Positions 1-8,400 of a stretch of 18,829 bases of DNA are shown piece by piece (within the stretch, counting starts at the first letter, position 1; the number at the start of each line of letters is the position of its first letter). The position numbers were made by a program, and so were the translations under genes. The DNA comes from Deltaproteobacteria bacterium (GTDB lineage Bacteria > Desulfobacterota > Desulfobacteria > Desulfobacterales > BuS5). The notes beneath the pieces are model-generated. The model was not told where the DNA came from. It did not search any database and was given only the letters and a program-made list of their open reading frames with translations. The stretch lies in the NCBI GenBank assembly GCA_021157555.1, contig JAGGWL010000208.1, positions 1-18,829 on the forward strand, written 5' to 3'.

Positions 1-13
1 CTTTATAGCAATA

Positions 14-2002
14 TTAATAATCGTATCTTAAACCGATATAAAAGCTTCTGCCGGGCATGGGATACCCCTGGACATAAGCGTAGTCCTTGTCAAAGAGATT
101 TTTGACTTCTCCCCGCAAGGTCATGCTACCGAATTCGTTAAAATCGTATAATTTTTTTGTAACAACAAAATCTACAATAGTAAAACCGCCAAGTCTTATT
201 CTGTCATAAGTTCCGAACTGATAATCGGTAATTTTCTGGTTTCCGGTGTACGCAAAATTCAATTTTGCAGCCAAACCATTCAGATCGGCAAAAGATATTC
301 CATAAGAAGCCGTCCAGTCCGACACATACATCAAATCTCTGTGGGTCTGTTCATCTTTAAATTCATTCATATAAGTAAGGTTAAGATACGGCTCTATTTT
401 GAAACTCAGATCGCATAAAGCGCCTATGTCAGCAGAAAATTCACCTTCAAAGCCTGACATGGCTGCGCTGCCGATGTTTTCCCAGGTGCGATCGCCTGTC
501 GGTGTGGTGGCAGATTCGATTTTATCGTCAAACTCGGTATAAAAATATGTCAACGATGCATTTGTACCGGGATATGAAAAATCGATCCCTCCCTCGTAGG
601 TCTGGCTTTCTTCAGGGTCGAGATCAGGATTACCGACATAATGGCTGCCCCAGCTCCAATAATCCGATGACATTGCACTTGCATCAGGCATTTTAAAACC
701 TTCTGCATAATTTGCCCTGATTTTAAAATAATCATTTATAAGATATGCAATGCCTATAGATGGGCAAACATTGTTGTCGTCCTCATCTCGCCCGGATGGT
801 TTTTTCATTTCGAGGTCATACTCATCATATCTAAGGCCACCGCTTAGAATCAGCTTTTTGTCAAATAACCTGGCCTTTGCCAGGACAAAGCCGGCTGTAT
901 TTTCATACTCAGTTTTTTGGGGTGTCCAAGTGGTTGTAATATCATAACCAACCCAATCAACACCGGCAGTAAAGGTTAAATAATCAAGATTGAGGGTTAC
1001 CTGTCCCTGTGCGCCTTCCTGATCTGTGTTTCTTTCACTCGGAATTCCGTCATCCCAAAAATCAGGGTTGCTCCCTGTCGGCTCCGACCATTTGCAATCA
1101 TCCTGGCTGTTAAAATACCTGCCCATCCATGAAAAAAGCCCGCTTGCGGTTTGGCCTTCATAGATAATATCATAAGATTTGTTGCTTTTATCATTATAAT
1201 CATCAAGATCATTTAGTGTAAAATATCCTGGAGATGCGGCATGATCTGAATCAAAATCGGTATATATTACACCGATGCGGTTGCCGGGCAAGAATTCATA
1301 TCCGAAATTTAAACTCAAGTTTGTTTTTTCATCAAAACCTGTATTATGGTACTTATCTCCATCCTTATCACCGCTATCTGAAACGTCATAATTGTCCATA
1401 GTGGTTCTGGTGGCAGCGGCTGAAAAATCGAATCCTTTCACCGCCCCGGAAACGCCAGCGCTTGCCTCTTCGTATCCGAAACTGCCCAGCATCCCTTCAA
1501 CAAATGCTGATGGCTTTTCCTCACCTCTTTTTGTGATTACATTCACGATTCCACCCATAGCAGCAGAACCGTATTGCACACTGGCAGGGCCGCGTATTAT
1601 TTCTATTTTTTTGATATTCTTAGTCATAATTTCTGCGGCATTACCGGTTGCAACACGCCGGCCGTCGAGCAGGATCAGCACATGCCCCATCAAATCATTA
1701 CCATGCGTTTCAGTTCTAAAACCGCGCAGTCCTATTGAGGTCAGATCTCCGGGATATTTTCTGATATAGATTCCTCCATTTTCTGCCAATAGATCTCCCA
1801 GATCGCGAGCTGTTGACATTTTAATATCATTTTCGTCGATAATAGTTATATTTGTGGTTAAATCTTTTTTCTGCTCCGGAACCCGGCTGGCTGTAACCAC
1901 CATTTCATCTAATGTTGATACCGGCATTTCATCTTTTGCCTGGGTTAAACCGGGGAGCACCATAAGCATACACATTAAAACCGTAAAACATTTTTTCTTC
2001 AT
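14..2002 (-). CDS. btuB: TonB-dependent outer-membrane receptor, BtuB-type (cobalamin uptake)
   Basis: This is a 662-residue outer-membrane, energy-coupled receptor. A Sec signal peptide (Lys-rich start, hydrophobic core, likely cut after LTQA, about residue 22) leads into a TonB box (LDEMVVTASR, residues 31-40). A plug domain follows, with the typical IRGPASVQYGSAAMGGIVNVI motif region, and then a long beta-barrel that ends in an aromatic residue (YIGLRYDY). E. coli BtuB is slightly shorter (about 614 residues). An open frame extends upstream to 2146, but that part lies inside the riboswitch leader and terminator. The start at 2002 is preferred because it has GGAG 8 bases upstream (2011-2014) and begins a proper signal peptide. 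The substrate is inferred from the cobalamin riboswitch upstream: a corrinoid is likely, and the barrel alone does not prove it. The downstream neighbour lies outside the window. Confidence 0.88.
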   Translation of the reverse strand: MKKKCFTVLMCMLMVLPGLTQAKDEMPVSTLDEMVVTASRVPEQKKDLTTNITIIDENDIKMSTARDLGDLLAENGGIYIRKYPGDLTSIGLRGFRTETHGNDLMGHVLILLDGRRVATGNAAEIMTKNIKKIEIIRGPASVQYGSAAMGGIVNVITKRGEEKPSAFVEGMLGSFGYEEASAGVSGAVKGFDFSAAATRTTMDNYDVSDSGDKDGDKYHNTGFDEKTNLSLNFGYEFLPGNRIGVIYTDFDSDHAASPGYFTLNDLDDYNDKSNKSYDIIYEGQTASGLFSWMGRYFNSQDDCKWSEPTGSNPDFWDDGIPSERNTDQEGAQGQVTLNLDYLTFTAGVDWVGYDITTTWTPQKTEYENTAGFVLAKARLFDKKLILSGGLRYDEYDLEMKKPSGRDEDDNNVCPSIGIAYLINDYFKIRANYAEGFKMPDASAMSSDYWSWGSHYVGNPDLDPEESQTYEGGIDFSYPGTNASLTYFYTEFDDKIESATTPTGDRTWENIGSAAMSGFEGEFSADIGALCDLSFKIEPYLNLTYMNEFKDEQTHRDLMYVSDWTASYGISFADLNGLAAKLNFAYTGNQKITDYQFGTYDRIRLGGFTIVDFVVTKKLYDFNEFGSMTLRGEVKNLFDKDYAYVQGYPMPGRSFYIGLRYDY

Positions 2003-2045
2003 CTTTTTTTCTCCTTTTTTAAAAAAAATATCTTTCCGGCCAGGC

Positions 2046-2088
2046 AAAAAAAAATCCCCAGACCGTTTGAGTAACGATCTGGGGATTT
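2046..2088 (-). terminator. Intrinsic terminator of the cobalamin riboswitch
   Basis: Read on the minus strand, AAATCCCCAGA (2078-2088) pairs perfectly with TCTGGGGATTT (2052-2062). The stem is extended inward by GTT/AAC and is followed by an unbroken run of about nine T. It lies between the aptamer (2157-2334) and the receptor start (2002). This is the position expected of an expression platform that stops transcription when cobalamin is bound. The premature-termination mechanism is inferred from this order. Confidence 0.82.
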
Positions 2089-2156
2089 CCCTTTTTATCC
2101 TGATAGATCTTGTTTGACTCGCCTTTTTTTCCACGAAGGCATGCACTTTCTTCTTC

Positions 2157-2334
2157 AGGCAGGTCTTCTGACTTTCGGATCAACCTACTGACCGCGCCTT
2201 CCCATCAAATTGAGATTAGAATCTCAATTTATACGACAGTGGCATAACACAGCGGTGTTCGTCCCCGATCACAGCGACGGGCTCGTCTCCGAATTTAACG
2301 GAGTTCCCTGCTAGGCTATTTATTAAGCACCTGA
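2157..2334 (-). ncRNA. Cobalamin (B12) riboswitch aptamer
   Basis: On the minus strand the leader carries the conserved blocks of the cobalamin riboswitch family in the right order: GGTGC (2327-2331), a GGGAA segment with its CTCCG/CGGAG hairpin, GCTGTG, the invariant GCCACTG core, GGGAAGGCG, and the B12 box AGTCAGAAGACCTGCCT (2157-2173). A long variable hairpin (AAATTGAGATT/AATCTCAATTT) sits between the core and the GGGAAGGCG block. The aptamer is followed by a terminator and then a TonB receptor gene, so high cobalamin should turn receptor expression off. The 5' edge is approximate. Confidence 0.93.
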
Positions 2335-2344
2335 ATATTAAAAA

Positions 2345-2374
2345 TAAATAGCATTTTTATATAAAATAAGTCAA
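2345..2374 (-). promoter_or_regulatory. Candidate sigma70 promoter of the riboswitch-receptor transcript
   Basis: On the minus strand TTGACT (2369-2374) and TATTTA (2345-2350) are separated by 18 bases. They sit just upstream of the first conserved riboswitch block, so transcription would begin at the edge of the aptamer. The -35 is close to consensus and the -10 is fair. The call rests on sequence and position only. Confidence 0.5.
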
Positions 2375-2442
2375 TATGTAATTATAGGCAGCTCGTAGCA
2401 AATGAATTTGTATAGTGATTTATGATCCTGGAACCCGCTACT

Positions 2443-5400
2443 TCAAGCATTAATTAATTTATAAAAGTCTTTTTTAATCTTTAAAGGAAAAGGGGCAGGA
2501 ACGGGTTTTCCCTGTGAATCACGAGTCACCCAAATAGCGGCTTGCTCTCCAAAGGCAATTTTTGTACGCTTTCCATCAGCCTCAAGTCTGAAATACTCAA
2601 AGTAAAAAACAGCGCTGAATGTTTTAAGCTTTTTTAGTGCCATGCTAACAATTATTTTATCAAAGGGCATGGCTTCCCTGAGATGATCAACCCGGCTTTC
2701 CAGACAAAGCAATTCACTTTTGACTTCTGTACCACGGAAATATTCCGGGATTAAATTATAAAAATACTGATCCCTGGTTTGTCCCTGCCAGGAAAAATAG
2801 TTGGCAAAATAGACGTTGCCGACAAGGTTTGAATTATCAAGAGATGTTTGTATAACCTGCTCATGAAGTACAGGCTGAATAACCGGAGCCTCTGGGGCTG
2901 AATATTCCTCTTTATCATCTTTATTTTGTCCAAGATCCCGCAAAGGTTCAACAAGGGGTTCAAAAGAACTTGAAGCGTTATTTTGCGGCAATAACAGAAC
3001 ATGCGGGCTATCCATAAATTTTTGGTAGTATTCAGGATATGGTTCAGGTTTTACTACCCCATACTCTATTACCTTGACCCAGGTCGTATTCTGAATACAC
3101 TTGGCCAAACGCTCATAACCTCCACCCTGCAAAATTTTTCTGACATCATATGTCAGTTCCATAGTTGAGTTTGCGGGACCACGATTATCAGATGCCCATA
3201 ATTTAATTTCTATCCGGTCTTTTGCAGTCGCTTCCCCCAGAATTTGTAAATGTGTGTTATTTGTTACCTGACCATATTTTCCTTTGGCGAATTGTTCACC
3301 AACTGTACCTAAAACCGGCCACACAGAAGCTTCTCTAACCTCTCCCAGCCAGCAAGGGTAATTGCTGAAGTAGACAGTTCGACTAAGCTGTGCATTTGGT
3401 TTAAAACCCACATAAAAACGCTGGATAAAAACCCCCTGATCTTGCGGTCCGTCAATGGACATACCAATATGATCCATATCCAAAAGATCTTCATAGCCGG
3501 TTAAAGCAGCTTCAGCCGATAAAACGTCTTCTTCTGATGGCCGGATTTTTGGAGCTGCGATAGTCAGGATTCGTTCCGGGCCCCAGGTGAGGTTCAGCTT
3601 CACTGACAGCAGATGGATGAATCTGTTTGTGCTTTTAACCTGGAACAGAACAGCATCTCCATCTTTTTTATTAATTTCTAAAAAAGCATTGCTTTTACCT
3701 TCGATTTTCCGAAGAGTTTCCATGGCAGACCAGATTCTTGTCCCGGCCTGATCAAGAGAACAGGAATCATCTATCAATTCGTCCAGCAGGTTAATACGAG
3801 ATTTACCTAAAAGTCCTGTCCACTCCTGACGCGTACGGGTTGGTGTTACCGGCGCAATATCACATCCCTGGCGACCTGCTCCGGCAATACACAGGCATAA
3901 ACGTTCATCATGGGATAATGAAAACGCGATTCTGCTTTCCGGCACGCCCTTTACTACTGGTCTGCCGGAAGCTAACCATCGGATCTCAAATAAATTTGAA
4001 CGAGAACTGTTTTTATCAGCCCTCTGATTAAGTGTTTTCTGAATAAGGGGAAGCTCTTTTTGATGACGCTCATTTTTTGACAAAGCATGGATTCCAGGAA
4101 TGTATTTTAAACAGATAGCAGGTCTCTCAAGTTCAAGGGAATCACAGAAACCGCCAAGAACTTTATTTACCATGTTGTTATCACGATCATCCGGACAGGC
4201 AAGCTCAGCGGCAGTTGGATTGTCAATATTATCCTTTAAAATTCTTAACGTATAGCCAGTCAGCTTTTCTACAAGAGCGCCATTTTGATCAACAGCCATT
4301 ACATTGTATTCAATCACTTGCATTTTATGTTGTGTCAGATCAACAGCAGCTAAAATAGAAATAGATGATTTTTCCAAATTTTTAACAGGGAGCGGGTAGA
4401 TCTCAAGCTGTTTGATATAAACAGGGAGGCATCTTTTCTCAGGAACCAGCAGCAGGGCAGACTGAAGCAATGAATCTCTGAAAAAAGGATCTCCCAGCAT
4501 AAGATTCCGATTTGATGAGTAGGGGAAAGCACTCATAATGATCTGGTCGGTATTTTTTAGATGAGTATAAAAAACAGCGCGCTGAGAATGCTTTCCGATA
4601 GTTGGAATAGAGTTAATTTTATGGATTCTATGAAATAGAGGCCCCTGAAACAGCAATCGTTCATTATAAAGATCCAACTTTGGATCAATAGCAAGTGACT
4701 GTTTTGAAACAGGAATAGAATATTTAGATGATTCTTCAGGAAATCCTGAAATAAAGGTTGCGGAGAAAAAATCAGATCTTATTCCGGTTTGAAGTTTTGA
4801 AATACCTGCCTGAATAACTCTAATATTTGATCCCTTTTGAAACTCCTTAACCTCGGCCCATATAATTATGTTTGCGCCTGTTTCAGAGTCTACCGTGATA
4901 GGACGTTCCAGCTTGATATCTTCAATTCGCACTCTACCTTTAAATATTTCTCCAAGTGCATGCGCTGCAACCTGCGCCATGGCCTCTAATCCGAATACTG
5001 TTGGAAAAAGATAGGAACCGTTAAATAAATGATCCTTTAAATAAGGGTCCAGTGCCAAAGATAAATGGACTTTAAAGATAGATTCCACGCCCGGGGTTGT
5101 TTGAAGTAATTTTTCAAGATATCTCCCCTTGGGAGGCTCAGCCAATGCCCTGGGTTGCCAGGTATCCATCTCACCCATACGAGCAGCGACAATTACCTGA
5201 TGGATGCCAGGATCGTTGAAGAATAGATGCACAAATCGTTTAATTCCTTCATGACTTGGAATGGCATATGTCCCTTGTTTTTCAAGATGACTTACACTTC
5301 CCATCCTGGCTCCCATGCCTTCATCTTTCCAAATGCTGTAGGCAATAGACAGAGTAGAAATATTAGGGTGATCTATCGCAAGGCGTTGTAATATAATATT

Positions 5401-8400
5401 TAAAGCTTCATTGGAAAATCCATACCAGGCATTGCCGGGCATGCCTGCAACTCCAATGATTGAGCAGAACCCCACAAACATTTTAAGAGTATCAGTTTTG
5501 ACTGCTGAAATAATATTCAAGGCTCCCATGACTTTGGGGCTGATTTCCACAAGAGCCATTTCATCCGAAACCTGAGCGGTTTTCCTGGGGATATTAAGTC
5601 CTGCCCCATGAATCACACCTGTAATTGTCCCCATCTTTTTTTGAATATAATTCACCGTGGATAAAACTGAATCCGCATCAGAAATATCACAAGCAAAATA
5701 TTGGGCAATTAGTCCCCTGCCAGAGTATTTTTTTAAGGTTTGGACTACTTCCCGGCTGGCCAGAGCATCAGGATTTGTATCCGGATGGGGAGATCGTCCT
5801 ACCAGGGCCATGCGGACACCGGTTTTATCGGCCAGCGCCAATGCACATAAAGCTGTAATTCCCCTGGCCCCGCCGCTGACCAGTATAACATCATCTGTTG
5901 ACCAGATATGAGGTCGAGGTTTATAAAATGCCGGCTGAATCAGTTGATATTTTGCAATCCTGCGCTTAAGTTTATAATCATATCCAACAGCAGTATAAGA
6001 CGCTGGGCTATTGATTTCCTTGATTGTTTTTTTCGCAATTATTCTTGAATTAATCGTGCTGGAAAAATCTATAAGGCGCACTCGCAAATCACTTCGTTCC
6101 AGGTGAAGGCTTGCTGATAATGCACAGGCACAGCATTGGCCAAAATTGCAAAAGTGGGGATGGTTCCCGAAATATCCGCCCCCAAACTGAATATAGGCCA
6201 CTGTGGTACGACGGCGGGGATAAGCAGAAGCAGGCGGTGGAGAGGTAATGCTTGCAAGCCTTTTAATAATGTTTTGCAACTCAGCTTGATTGACATTACT
6301 GCTATTGGATGTCTTAGGCAGAATAACAATGAAATGGGAATATACCGGGTCTTTTATTAACTGATTTTTATGGGCATCTCTGTATGAAGCAGCTTTAACC
6401 TGGGCATTGAGTTTTGAAAAAATATTTTTAAATGATTCTAAAAGTTCATTGCTGTCGGAAGAACCCAGGATAAGAATATTGCTGAACTGCCAGTTGCCTT
6501 CACGGCGCATCATTTTATGTTCAGGAAGTGGATGAAAAGCTTCTTCTACCAGCTCAACTTTAAACTCGCGAACCCATTCAGATTCTTCCCTGGTCATAGG
6601 GAATTTAATCCCAGCCTGATTTTGGGCAATACGATCAATGATAGCCGCAATCTGTCTGAGGCTTCGTTTAAGGAGCGGTGCTAAATCAAGAGAAACTTCC
6701 AGATTTAGTTGAAGCGCAGTCTCCTGGATTACTTTTCCAATAACCATTTTGTCACTGATATTCAGTCCTTGTTCGATAATGGTATCCACATCAATTGTGT
6801 TACTGGAGAGCCCTGTAGCCTGGGCTATAAATTTTTTAAGTATTTCAAGAGTATCAGGGACTGAAAGATCTGTATCAGAAGTTGTTTCCAGGGCTTTAAC
6901 TATTTCAGCCAGGGTGGCACCGGCAAGATTAAGGGGCTCAATCCGGTCTTCAACGCCCATAGCTATAGCTGTTTTTGCCACTAAATCACCCGCCTTGATG
7001 GAATCAAGGTTTAAATCATCCAGAATTCGCATATCAAGGCTTAAGCTGTTCGAAGGAAAACCTGTAATTTTTTCAACAATTGAAAATAAAATGGATTGTA
7101 TATCATGTTCATTGGCGCTTTTAGGCAGGGTGACGGAATCCTTTTTTTCCACTGAAGTTTCAGCCGAAGATGACCCCATAAAAATTTTTTTTGGCAGGTA
7201 TTTCAAGTCAGCCCGGATAATATCAGCCAAAAAGTTGCCCCTGGTTTTTAAATATTCGTCAATTTCTGTTTTAGATAATTTGATTTGCTCGGAAATAAAA
7301 TTTTCCAGGTTTTCCATAGTATACGGATTTAAATCTTGACTATCAGAATTAATTTTTTTGAATGGTTTTTCACATGGATTTACAATAAATTTTTTTTGGC
7401 TCACGGGGGTAAATGGGCGAATTAATCTTCCCTTATACAGGTTATTCCAGTGAATATCTATTCCATGTGTGAAAAGTATGCCAAGCAGTCTGTTAAGATC
7501 CTGATTGTTGTGAGGGAGTGATTCAACCGGAAAGCATACAGGGCCATCTGGCCCTGTAATCTCATTCACCAAATTACTAAGCACGCGTCCAGGCCCCACT
7601 TCTACAAATAAATCACACATGCCGGCCATTGATTTAACCATCGATATAAAATCAACTCTGGCCAGAACCTGGTCGGCAAAATGATCTCTAAGGGAAAGCC
7701 CCTCCTTTATTTCCTGCCCGTTAACACTTGAAAATAACTTGAGTTTAGTTGGCGGAAGATTTAAGGGTATGGAACTGTCTGATTTTAATATATCAAAAGC
7801 TTTGGCCGCCAGTTTGGAATGAAAGGCATTTGAAACATTAAGACGATATGTTTTAATACCTTTTTTTGAAGCAGCGGCAATTGCACTTTCCACAGCAGAT
7901 TTTTCCCCGGACAATACAACCTGGGAAGGTCCGTTAATATTTGCCAGAACCAGATAATCTTCAACCTCTGCCATAATCGATTCTGACTCAAAAGGAGAGC
8001 AGATGAGACTTACCATTGTGCCGCTATTTTCATCTCTGGCCGCCATGGCCTTTCCCCTTAGGGCGGCAAATCTCAATAATTCATCGGCATCATAGGCTCC
8101 TGCGGCAAAAAATGCGCTCAATTCCCCAAGGCTGTGCCCGCCTGCGGCAACTGGAGAGATTCCAAGATCTTTAAGGAATATGAACCATAAAAGTGATGCA
8201 AGGCAAATGGCCGGCTGAGCATTTTCGGTCTGGGATAAGAGAGAAAACCAGTCGTCTATCTGGGCTGCATCGACTGCCTTATCCAGGGGGCGATAAAGCA
8301 GATGGCTAATGGGTGTGCCTCCCATTTCGACAGTATGTGTGTCAGCCATATCGACAATATCTTTTGCCCATTGGAAGCGTTCAACCAGTACCCTGGCCAT

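Noticed and set aside
1392..1769. Open frame of 125 codons on the plus strand
   Set aside because: It is antisense to the plug and early barrel of the TonB receptor, with no ribosome-binding site or domain; it is a shadow frame.
2003..2146. N-terminal extension of the TonB receptor by 48 residues
   Set aside because: It would cover the terminator hairpin and has no signal-peptide character, while the internal ATG at 2002 has a good binding site and signal peptide.
6749..7339. Open frame of 196 codons on the plus strand
   Set aside because: It lies antisense inside the ACP and linker region of the synthase. It has no recognisable domain, and the opposite strand carries clear motifs.
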